Origin: Cervus elaphus
Lineage: Eukaryota; Chordata; Mammalia; Artiodactyla; Cervidae
Reading direction: 5' to 3'
Assembly (NCBI RefSeq): GCF_910594005.1
Contig: NC_057828.1
Location: forward strand, 4,104,235 to 4,168,234
DNA: 64,000 nucleotides
The notes beneath the pieces are model-generated. The model searched no databases. It was not told where the DNA came from and saw only the letters and a list, made by a program, of their open reading frames with translations. The position numbers and the translations under genes are program-made. Shown here piece after piece: positions 13,401-25,161 of this stretch (position 1 is its first letter; each line of letters opens with the position of its first letter).

Positions 13401-16400
13401 AAAATATGAAGAGCATGAAAAGGTGTGAAAAATATGAAGAGCATGAAAAAATGTGAAAAATAAGAAGAGCATGAAAAGGTGTGACAAATATGAGGAGCAT
13501 GAAAAGGTGTAAAAATATGAAGAGCATGAAATGTGTGAAAAACACGAAGGGCATGCAAAGGTGTGAAAAATATCAAGAGCATGAAAAGGTCTGAAAAATA
13601 TGAAGAGCATGAAAAGGTGTGAAAAATATCAAGAGCATGAAAGATGTGAAAAACACGAAGGGCATGAAAAGGTGTGAAAAATATCAAGATCAAGAAAAGG
13701 TCTGAGGAATATGAAGAGCATGAAAAGCTATGAAAAATTCAAAGAGCATGAAAAGATGTGAAAAATACGAAGAGCGTGAAAAGTTGTGAAAAATACCAGG
13801 AGCATGAAAAGCTGTGAAAAATACTAGGAGCATGAAAAGGTGTGAAAAGTACGAGGAGCATTAAAATGTCTGAAAAATACGAGAGCATGAAAAGGTGTGA
13901 AAAATATAAAAAGCATGAAAAGGTCTGAAAAATATGAAGAGCATGAAAAGGTGTGAAAAATATGAAGAGCATGAAAAAATGTGAAAAATAAGAAGAGCAC
14001 GAAAAGGTGTGAAAAACATGCAGAGCATGTAAAAGTGCGGAAAATAAGAAGAGCATGAAAAGGTGAGACAAATACGAAGAGCATGAAAAGCTCTGAAAAA
14101 TACGAGGAGCATGAAAACGTCTTAAAAAAACGAGGCGAATGAAAGGTCTGAAAAATATGTAGAGCATGAACAGGTGTCAAAATTATGAGGAGAATGAAAA
14201 GGTGTGAAAAATATGAAGAGCATGTAATGGTGTGAAAAATATGAGGAGCATGAATCTGTATGAAGAATATGAGGAGCATGAAACGGTGTGAAAAATATGA
14301 AGAGCATGAAAAGGTGTGAAGTATATGAGGAGCATGAAAAGGTGTGTAAAATACGAGGAGCCTGAAAATGTGTGAAAAATATGAAGAGCATGAAAGGGTA
14401 TGAAAAATATGAGGAGCATGAAACGGTGTGAAAAATAAGAGGAGCATGCAATGGTGTGAAAAAATGAGGAGCATGAAAAGATCTGTATATTAAGAGGAGC
14501 ATTTAAAGGTCTGAAAAATACGAGGAGCAAGAAAAGCTCTGAAAAATATGAGGAGCATGAATAGGTGTGAAATATACGAGGAGAATGAAAAGGACTGAAA
14601 AATATGAAGAGCATGAAAAGTTGTCAAAAATATAAGGAGCATGAAAAGGTGTGAAAAATATGAAGAGCAGGAAAAGGTGTGAAATATATGAAGAGCAGGA
14701 AAAGGTATGAAAATTATCAAAAGCATGAAAAGATCTGAAAAATACGAGGAGCATGAAAACGTCTTAAAAATACGAGGCACATGAAAAGGTCTGAAAAATA
14801 TGTAGAGCATGAACAGGTGTCAAAAATATGAGGAGAATGAAAAGGTGTGAAAAATATGAAGAGCATGATAAGGTGTCAAAAATATGAGGAGCAATAAAAG
14901 GTGTCGAAAATATGAGAAGCATGCAAAGGTGTGAAAAATATGAGGAGCATGAAATTGTATGAAAAATTAAAGGAGGATGAAATGGTGTGAAAAATATGAA
15001 GATCATGAAAAGGTGTGAAAAATATGAGGAGCATGAAACACTCTGAAAAACACGAGATCATGAAATGGAGTGAACAACACGAAGAGCATGGAAAGCTGTG
15101 AAAAATATCAAGAGCATGAAAAGGTCTAAAAAATATGAAAAGCATGAAAACGTGTCAAAAATATGAAGAGCATGAAATGGTGTGAAAAATACGAAGAGCC
15201 TGAAAAGGTGTGAAAAACACGAAGAGCATGAAAAGGTGTGAAAAATGCGAAGAGCTTGAAAAGGTGTGACAAATACGAAGAGCATGTAAAGTTGTGAAAA
15301 ATACGAGGAGCATGAAAAGTTCTGAAAAATACGAGGAGCATGAAGACGTCTGAAAAACACGACGAGCATGAAAAGGTCTGAAAAATATGTAGAGCATGAA
15401 AAGGTGTCAAAAATATGAAGAGCATGAAAAGGTGTCAAAAATATGAAGAGGATGAAAAGGTGTCAAAAATATGAGTAGCATGTAAAGGTTGAAAAATAAG
15501 AGGAGCATGAATTTGTATAAAAAATATGAGGAGCATGAAACGTTGTGAAAAATATGAAGAGCATGAAAAGGTGTGAAAAATATGAGGAGCATGAAAAGGT
15601 GTAAAAAATATGAAGAGAATGAAATGTGTGAAAAACACGAAGGGCATGCAAAGGTGTGAAAAATATCAAGAGCATGAAACGGCCTGAAAAATTCGAAGAG
15701 CAGGAAAAGGTGTGAAAAACCCGAAGAGCATGAAAAGGTTTGAAAAATACGAAGAGCATGAAAAGGTGTGCAAAATACGAGAACCATGAAAAGGTCTGAA
15801 ACATACGAGGAGCATGAAAAGGTGTGAAAAATATGAGGAGCATGAAAAGGTGTGAAAAATACGAGGAGCATGAAAAGGTGTGAAAAATACGAGGAGCATG
15901 AAAAGGTCTGAAAAATACAAGGAGCAAAAAAGGGTAAAAAATACGAAGAGCATGAAACGTGTGATAAATAAATGGAGCATGAAAACGTCTGAAAAGTACG
16001 AGGAGCATGAAAAGCCCTGAAAAATACGAGGAGCATGAAAAGGTGTGAAATATACGAGGAGCATGAAAAGGTCTGAAAAATATGAAGAGCATGAAAAGGT
16101 GTCAAAAATATAAGGAGCATGAAAAGCTGTGAAAAATACAAAGAGCAGGAAAAGGTGTGAAAAATACGAAGAGCAGGAAAAGGTGTGAAAATTATCAAAA
16201 GCATGAAAAGTTCTGAGAAATATGAAGAGCATGATAAGGTGTCAAAAATATGAGGAGCATTAAAAGGTGTCGATAATATGAGAAGCGTGTAAAGGTGTGA
16301 AAAATATGAGGAGCATGAAACTGTATGAAATATTAGAGGAGGATGAAACGGTGTGAAAAATATGAAGCACATGAAAAGGTGTGAAAAATATCAAGAGCAT

Positions 16401-17580
16401 GAAAGATGTGAAAAACACGAAGGGTATGAAAAGGTGTGAAAAATATAAAGAGCATGAAAAGGTCTGCGAAATATGAAGAGCATGAAAAGGTATGAAAAAT
16501 TCAAAGAGCATGAAAAGATGTGAAAAATACGAAGACCATGAATAGTTGTGAAAAATACCGGGAGCATGAAAAGGTGTGAAAAATACTAGGAGCATGAAAA
16601 GGTGTGAAAAGTACGAGGAGCATTAAAATGTCTGAAAAATACGAGAGCATGAAAAGGTGTGAAAAACACGAAGAGCATGAAAAGCTGTGAAAAATATAAA
16701 AAGCATGAAAAGGTCTGAAAAATATGAAGAGCATGAAAAGGTGTGAAAAATATGAAGAGCATGAAAAAATGTGAAAAATAAGAAGAGCATGAAAAGGTGT
16801 GAAAAACATGCAGAGCATGTAAAAGTGTGGATAATAAGAAGAGCATGAAAAGGTGTGACAAATACGAGGAGCATGAAAAGGTCTGAAAAATACGAGGAGC
16901 ATGAAAACGTCTTAAAAATACGAGGCACATGAAAAGGTCTGAAAAATATGAAAAGCATGAAAACGTGTCAAAAATATGAAGAGCATGAAAAGGTGTGAAA
17001 AAAACGAAGAGCCTGAAAAGGTGTGAAAATTATGAAGAGCATGAAAAAGTGTGAAAATTATGAAGAGCATGAAAAGGTGTGAAAAATACGAAGAGCATGA
17101 AAAAGTGTGAAAAATAGGAAGAGAATGAAAAGGTCTGAAAAATACAAGGAGCCTGAAAAGGTCAGAAAAATATTAGGAGCATGAAAAGTTGTAAAAAATA
17201 TGAGGAGCATGAAAAGGTGTGAAAAATACGAAGAGCCTGAAAAGGTGTGAAAAACACGAAGAGCATGAAAAGGTGTGAAAAATACGAAGAGCTTGAAAAG
17301 GTGTGACAAATACAAAGACCATGAAAAGTTGTGAAAAATACCAGGAGCATGAAAAGCTGTGAAAAATTCGAGGAGCATGAAAAGGTGTGAAAAGTACGAG
17401 GAGCATTAAAATGTCTGAAAAATACGAGAACATGAAAAGGTGTGAAAAACACGAAGAGCATGAAAAGCTGTGAAAAATATAAAAAGCATGAAAAGGTCTG
17501 AAAAATATGAAGAGCATGAAAAGGTGTGAAAAATATGAAGAGCATGAAAAAATGTGAAAAATAAGAAGAGCATGAAAAAG

Positions 17581-20500
17581 TGTGAAAAATACGAAGAGCA
17601 TGAAAAGGTCTGAAAAATACGAGGAGGATAAAAAAGTGTCAAAAATATGGGGAGGATGAAAAGGTGTCAAAAATATGAGTAGCATGTAAAGGTTGAAAAA
17701 TAGGAGGAGCATGAATTTCTATAAAAAATATGAGGAGCATGAAATGGTGTGAAAAATATGAAGAGCATGAAAAGGTGTGAAAAATATGAGGAGCATGGAA
17801 AGGTGTAAAAAATTTGAAGAGCATGAAATGTGTGAAAAACACGAAGGGCATGCAAAGGTGTGAAAAATATCAAGAGCATGAAAAGGTCTGAAAAATATGA
17901 AGAGCATGAAAAGGTGTGAAAAATATCAAGAGCATGAAAGATGTGAAAAACACGAAGGGCATGAAAAGGTGTGAAAAATATCAAGAGCATGAAAAGGTCT
18001 GAGGAATATGAAGAGCATGAAAAGGTATGAAAAATTCAAAGAGCATGAAAAGATGTGAAAAATACTAAGAGCATGAAAAGGTGTCAAAAATATAATGAGC
18101 ATAAAAAGGTGTGAAAATACGAAGAGCAGGAAAAGGTGTGAAACTTATCAAAAGCATGAAAAGGTTTGAAAAATATGAAGAGCATGATAAGGTGTCAAAA
18201 ATATTAGGAGCATTGAAAGGTGTCGAAAATATGAGAAGCATGTAAAGGTGTGAAAAATATGAGGAGCATGAAACTGTATGAAAAATTAGAGGAGGATGAA
18301 ATGGTGTGAAAAATATGAAGAGCATGAAAAGGTGTGAAAAATATGAGGAGCATGAAACACTCTGAAAAACACGAGATCATGAAATGGAGTGAACAACACG
18401 AAGAGCATGGAAAGCTGTGAAAAATATCAAGAGCATGAAAAGGTCTTAAAAATATGAAAAGCATGAAAACGTGTCAAAAATATGAAGAGCATGAAAAGGT
18501 GTGAAAAATACGAAGAGCCTGAAAAGGTGTGAAAAACACGAAGAGCATGAAAAGGTGTGAAAAATACGAAGAGCTTGAAAAGGTGTGACAAATACGAAGA
18601 GCATGTAAAGTTGTGAAAAATATGAGGAGCATGAAAAGGTGTGAAAAGTACGAGGAGCATTAAAATGTCTGAAAAATACGAGAGCATGAAAAGGTGTGAA
18701 AAACACAAAGAGCATGAAAAGCTGTGAAAAATATAAAAAGCATGAAAAGCTCTGAAAAATATGAAGAGCATGAAAAGGTGTGAAAAATATGAGGAGCATG
18801 AAAAGGTGTAAAAAATATGAAGACCATGAAAAGGTGTGAAAAATATCAAGAGCATGAAACGGTCTGAAAAATATGAGGAGCAGGAAACGGTGTGGAAAAC
18901 ATGAAGAGCATGAAAAGGTTTGAAAAATACGAAGAGCATGAAAAGGTCTGCAAAATACGAGAAGCATGAAAAGGTCTGAAAAATACGAGGAGCATAAAAG
19001 TGTGAAAAATACGAAGAGCATGAAACGTGTGATAAATAAATGGAGCATGAAAACGTCTGAAAAATACGAGGAGCATGAGAAGGTCTGAAACATATGAAAA
19101 GCAAGAAATGGTCTGAAAAGTACGAGGAGCATTAAAAGGTCTGAAAAATACGAGCAGCATGAAAAGGACTGCAATATATGAAGAGCATGAAAAGGAGTCA
19201 AAAATATGTGGAGCATGTAGAGGAGTGAAAAATTTGAGGAGAATGAAACTTTATGAAAAATCTGAGAAGCATGAAATGGTGTGAAATATACGAGGAGCAT
19301 GAAAAGGTGTGTAAAATACAAGGAGCATGAAAATGTGTGAAAAATATGAAGAGCATGAAAGGGTATGAAAAATATGAGGAGCATGAAATGGTGTGAAAAA
19401 TAAGAGGAGCATGAAATGGTGTGAAAAAAAGAGGAGCATGAAAAGATCTGAAAATTAAGAGGAGCATTTAAATGTCTGAAAAATACAAGGAGCATGAAAA
19501 GCTCTGAAAAATACGAGCATGAAAAGGTGTGAAATATACGAGGAGCATGAAAAGGTCTGAAAAATATGAAGAGCATGAAAAGGTGTCAAAAATATAAGGA
19601 GCATGAAAAGGTGTGAAAAATACGAAGAGCATGAAAAGGTCTGAAAAATACGAGGAGGATAAAAAAGTGTCAAAAATATGGGGAGGATGAAAAGGTGTCA
19701 AAAATATGAAGAGCATGAAACGGTGTCAAAAATATGAGTAGCATGTAAAGGTTGAAAAATAGGAGGAGCATGAATTTCTATAAAAAATATGAGGAGCATG
19801 AAACGGTGTGAAAAATATGAAGAGCATGAAAAGGTGTGAAAAATATGAGGAGCATGGAAAGGTGTAAAAAATTTGAAGAGCATGAAATGTGTGAAAAACA
19901 CGAAGGGCATGCAAAGGTGTGAAAAACATCAAGAGCATGAAAAGGTCTGAAAAATATGAAGAGCATGAAAAGGTGTGAAAAATATCAAGAGCATGAAAGA
20001 TGTGAAAAACACGAAGGGCATGAAAAGGTGTGAAAAATATCAAGAGCATGAAAAGGTCTTAAAAATATGAAAAGCATGAAAAGGTATGAAAAATTCAAAG
20101 AGCATGAAAAGATGTGAAAAATACGAAGAGCATGAAAGGTTGTGAAAAATACCAGGAGCATGAAAAGGTGTGAAAAATACTAAGAGCATGAAAAGGTGTC
20201 AAAAATATAATGAGCATAAAAAGGTGTGAAAAATACGAAGAGCAGGAAAAGGTGTGAAACTTATCAAAAGCATGAAAAGGTTTGAAAAATATGAAGAGCA
20301 TGATAAGGTGTCAAAAATATTAGGAGCATTGAAAGGTGTCGAAAATATGAGAAGCATGTAAAGGTGTGAAAAATATGAGGAGCATGAAACTGTATGAAAA
20401 ATTAGAGGAGGATGAAATGGTGTGAAAAATATGAAGAGCATGAAAAGGTGTGAAAAATATGAGGAGCATGAAACACTCTGAAAAACACGAGATCATGAAA

Positions 20501-21730
20501 TGGAGTGAACAACACGAAGAGCATGGAAAGCTGTGAAAAATATCAAGAGCATGAAAAGGTCTTAAAAATATGAAAAGCATGAAAACGTGTCAAAAATATG
20601 AAGAGCATGAAAAGGTGTGAAAAATACGAAGAGCCTGAAAAGGTGTGAAAAACACGAAGAGCATGAAAAGGTGTGAAAAATACGAAGAGCTTGAAAAGGT
20701 GTGACAAATACGAAGAGCATGTAAAGTTGTGAAAAATATGAGGAGCATGAAAAGGTGTGAAAAGTACGAGGAGCATTAAAATGTCTGAAAAATACGAGAG
20801 CATGAAAAGGTGTGAAAAACACGAAGAGCATGAAAAGCTGTGAAAAATATAAAAAGCATGAAAAGCTCTGAAAAATATGAAGAGCATGAAAAGGTGTGAA
20901 AAATATGAGGAGCATGAAAAGGTGTAAAAATATGAAGACCATGAAAAGGTGTGAAAAATATCAAGAGCATGAAACGGTCTGAAAAATATGAGGAGCAGGA
21001 AACGGTGTGGAAAACATGAAGAGCATGAAAAGGTTTGAAAAATACGAAGAGCATGAAAAGGTCTGCAAAATACGAGAAGCATGAAAAGGTCTGAAAAATA
21101 CGAGGAGCAAAAAAGTGTGAAAAATACGAAGAGCATGAAACGTGTGATAAATAAATGGAGCATGAAAACGTCTGAAAAATACGAGGAGCATGAGAAGGTC
21201 TGAAACATATGAAAAGCAAGAAATGGTCTGAAAAGTACGAGGAGCATTAAAAGGTCTGAAAAATACGAGCAGCATGAAAAGGACTGCAATATATGAAGAG
21301 CATGAAAAGGAGTCAAAAATATGTGGAGCATGTAGAGGAGTGAAAAATTTGAGGAGAATGAAACTTTATGAAAAATCTGAGAAGCATGAAATGGTGTGAA
21401 ATATACGAGGAGCATGAAAAGGTGTGTAAAATACAAGGAGCATGAAAATGTGTGAAAAATATGAAGAGCATGAAAGGGTATGAAAAATATGAGGAGCATG
21501 AAATGGTGTGAAAAATAAGAGGAGCATGAAATGGTGTGAAAAAAAGAGGAGCATGAAAAGATCTGAAAATTAAGAGGAGCATTTAAATGTCTGAAAAATA
21601 CAAGGAGCATGAAAAGCTCTGAAAAATACGAGCATGAAAAGGTGTGAAATATACGAGGAGCATGAAAAGGTCTGAAAAATATGAAGAGCATGAAAAGGTG
21701 TCAAAAATATAAGGAGCATGAAAACGTGTG
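17581..21730. repeat. About 2.1-kb segmental tandem duplication inside the 28-bp array
   Basis: Copy 1 runs about 17,581-19,611 and copy 2 about 19,612-21,730. Diagnostic irregular units appear in the same order in both, including GAGGAGGATAAAAAAGTGTC (17,615 and 19,646), a unit containing GAACAACACGAAGAGC (18,390 and 20,505), GATAAATAAATGGAGC (19,030 and 21,147) and a truncated ATACGAGCATG unit (19,510 and 21,625). The offset grows from 2,031 to 2,059 to about 2,116 bp, because copy 2 has gained units by further slippage. Point differences are few, so the event looks recent relative to the array. Ends are approximate. Confidence 0.85.
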
Positions 21731-23625
21731 AAAAATACAAAGAGCAGGAAAAGGTGTGAAAAATACGAAGAGCAGGAAAAGGTGTGACAATTATCAAAAG
21801 CATGAAAAGGTCTGAAAAATATGAAGAGCATGATAAGGTGTCAAACATATGAGGAGCATTAAAAGGTGTCGAAAATATGAGAAGCATGTAAAGGTGTGAA
21901 AAATATGAGGAGCATGAAACTGTATGAAAAATTAGAGGAGGATGAAACGCTGTGAAAAATATGAAGAGCATGAAAAGGTGTGAAAAATATGAGGAGCATG
22001 AAACACTCTGAAAAACACTAGATCATGAAATGGAGTGAACAACACGAAGAGCATGGAAAGCTGTGAAAAATATCAAGAGCATGAAAAGGTCTGAAAAATA
22101 TGAAAAGCATGAAAACGTGTCAAAAATATGAAGAGCATGAAAAGGTGTGAAAAATACGAAGAGCCTGAAAAGGTGTGAAAAACACGAAGAGCATGAAAAG
22201 GTGTGAAAAATACGAAGAGCTTGAAAACGTGTGACAAATATGAAGAGCATGTAAAGTTGTGAAAAATACAAGGAGCATGAAAAGGTCTGAAAAATACGAG
22301 GAGCATGAAGACGTCTGAAAAACACGACGAGCATGAAAAGGTCTGAAAAATATGTAGAGCATGAAAAAGTGTCAAAAATATGAAGAGCATGAAACGGTGT
22401 CAAAAATATGAGTAGCATGTAAAGGTTGAAAAATAAGAGGGGCATGAAATGGTCTGAAATACACGAGGGGCAAGAAAAGGTGTGAAAAATATTAAGAGCA
22501 TGAAATGGTGTCAAAAATATGAGGAGCATTTAAAGGTGTGAAAAATAGGAAAAGCATGAATCTGTATGAAATATATGAGGAGCATGAAACGGTGTGAAAA
22601 ATATGAAGAGCATGAAAGGTTGTGAAAAATATGAGGAGCATGAAAAGTTGTGAAAAATAAGAGGAGCATGAAAAGGTGTGAAAAATATGAATAGCATGAA
22701 AAAGTGTAAAAATACGCGGAGCATGAAAAGGTCTGAAAAATACGAGGAGCATGAAAACGTCCTAAAAAAACGAGTCACATGAAAAGGTCTGAAAAATATG
22801 TAAAGCATGAACAGGTGTCAAAAATATGAGGAGAATGAAAAGGTGTGAAAAATATGAAGAGCATGAAAATGTGTCAAAAATATGAGGAGCATGTAAAGGT
22901 GTGAAAAATATGAGGAGCATGAATGTGTATGAAAAATATGAGGAGCATGAAACGGTGTGAAAAATATGAAGAGCATGAAAAGGTGTGAAAATTATCAGGA
23001 GTATGAAAACGTCTTAAAAATACGAGGAGCATGAAAAGGTCTGAAAAATATGTGGAGCATGAAAAGGTGTCAAAAATATGAGGAGAATGAAAAGGTGTGT
23101 AAAATATGAAGAGCATGAAAAGGTGTCAAAAATATGAGGAACATGTAAAGGTGTGAAAAATATGAGGAGCATGAATCTGTATGAAAAATAAGAGGAGGAT
23201 GAAACGGTGTGAAAAATATGAATATCATGAAAAGGTGTGAAAAATATGAGGAGTTTGAAAAGGTCTGAAAAATACGAGAGCATGAAAAGGTGTGAAAATC
23301 ACGAAGAGCATGAAAATGTGTGAAAAATAAGAACAGCCTGAAAAGGTGTGAAAAACACGAAGAGCATGAAAAGGTCCGAAAAAAACGAAGAGCTTGAAAA
23401 GGTGTGACAAATATAAACAGCATGAAAACTTGTGAAAATACGAGGAGCATGAAAAGGTGTGAAAAATACGAGGAGCATGAAAAGGTCTGAAAAATACGAG
23501 GAGCATGAAAAGATCTGAAAAATACGAGGAGCATGAAAGGGTCTGAAAAATACGAGGAGCATGAAATGGTCTGAAATACACGAGGGGCAAGAAAAGGTGT
23601 GAAAAATATTAAGAGCATGAAATGG

Positions 23626-23961
23626 TGTCAAAAATATGAGGAGCATTTAAAGGTGTGAAAAATAGGAAGAGCATGAATCTGTATGAAATATATGAGGAGC
23701 ATGAAACGGTGTGAAAAATAGGAAGAGCATGAAAAGGTGTCAAAAATATGAGGAGCATTTAAAGGTGTGAAAAATAGGAAGAGCATGAATCTGTATGAAA
23801 AATATGAGGAGCATGAAACGGTGTGAAAAATAGGAAGAGCATGAAAAGGTGTCAAAAATATGAGGAGCATTTAAAGGTGTGAAAAATAGGAAGAGCATGA
23901 ATCTGTATGAAAAATATGAGGAGCATGAAACGGTGTGAAAAATAGGAAGAGCATGAAAAGG
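23626..23961. repeat. 112-bp higher-order repeat (4 x 28 bp), three tandem copies
   Basis: The anchor TGTCAAAAATATGAGGAGC recurs at 23,626, 23,738, 23,850 and 23,962, exactly 112 bp apart. Each period contains, in fixed order, a GAGCATTTAAAGG unit, a TAGGAAGAGCATGAATCTG unit, a TATGAGGAGCATGAAACGG unit and a TAGGAAGAGCATGAAAAGG unit. Four divergent 28-bp units amplified together as a block is the definition of a higher-order satellite repeat. Confidence 0.9.
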
Positions 23962-24713
23962 TGTCAAAAATATGAGGAGCATGAAACGGTGTGAAAAATG
24001 TGAAGAGCATGAAAAGGTGTGAAATATACGAGGAGCATGAAAAGGTCTGAAAATTATGAAGAGCATGAAAAGGTGTCAAAAATATAAGGAGCATGAAAAG
24101 GTGTGAAAAATACGAAGAGCAGAAAAAGGGGTGAAAATTATCAAAAGCATGAAAAGGTCTGCAAAATATGAAGAGCATGATAAGGTGTCAAAAATATGAG
24201 GAGCATTAACAGGTGTCAAAAATATGAGAAGCATGTAAAGATGTGAAATATATGAGGAGCATGAAACTGTATGAAAAATTAGAGGAGGATGAAACGGTGT
24301 CAAAAATATGAAGAGCATGAAAAGGTGTGAAAAATATGAGGAGCATGAAACACTCTGAAAAACACGAGATCATGAAATGGAGTGAAAACACAAAGAGCAT
24401 GGAAAGCTGTGAAAAATATGAAGAATGAAAAGGTCTGAAATATACGAGGAGCATGAAAAGGTCTGAAAAATATGAGGAGCATGAAAACGTCCTAAAAAAA
24501 CGAGTCACATGAAAAGGTCTGAAAAATATGTAGAGCATGAACAGGTGTCAAAAATATGAGGAGAATGAAAAGGTGTGAAAAATATGAAGAGCATGAAAAG
24601 GTGTCAAAAATATGAGGAGCATGTAAAGTTGTGAAAAATATGAGGAGCATGAAAAGGTCTGAAATACACGAGGGGCAAGAAAAGGTGTGAAAAATATTAA
24701 GAGCATGAAAAGG

Positions 24714-25161
24714 TGTCAAAAATATGAGGAGCATTTAAAGGTGTGAAAAATAGGAAGAGCATGAATCTGTATGAAAATTATGAGGAGCATGAAACGGTGT
24801 GAAAAATACGAAGAGCATGAAAAGGTGTCAAAAATATGAGGAGCATTTAAAGGTGTGAAAAATAGGAAGAGCATGAATCTGTATGAAAAATATGAGGAGC
24901 ATGAAACGGTGTGAAAAATAGGAAGAGCATGAAAAGGTGTCAAAAATATGAGAAGCATGAAACGGTGTGAAAAATGTGAAGAGCATGAAAAGGTGTCAAA
25001 AATATGAGGAGCATGAAAAGGTGTGTTAAATATGAAGAGCATGAAAAGGTGTCAAAAATATGAGGAGCATTTAAAGGTGTGAAAAATAGGAAGAGCATGA
25101 ATCTGTATGAAAAATATGAGGAGCATGAAACGGTGTAAAAAATAGGAAGAGCATGAAAAGG
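24714..25161. repeat. Second cluster of the 112-bp higher-order repeat, one copy disturbed
   Basis: The same four-unit block as at 23.6-24.0 kb starts at 24,714, 24,826, 24,938, 25,050 and 25,162. The third period is split into two 56-bp halves (anchors 24,938, 24,994 and 25,050). It carries a TGTGTTAAATATG variant not seen in the others, while the total length stays at 112 bp. About 750 bp of ordinary and partly rearranged units separate the two clusters, so the block has spread or been split within the array. Confidence 0.85.
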
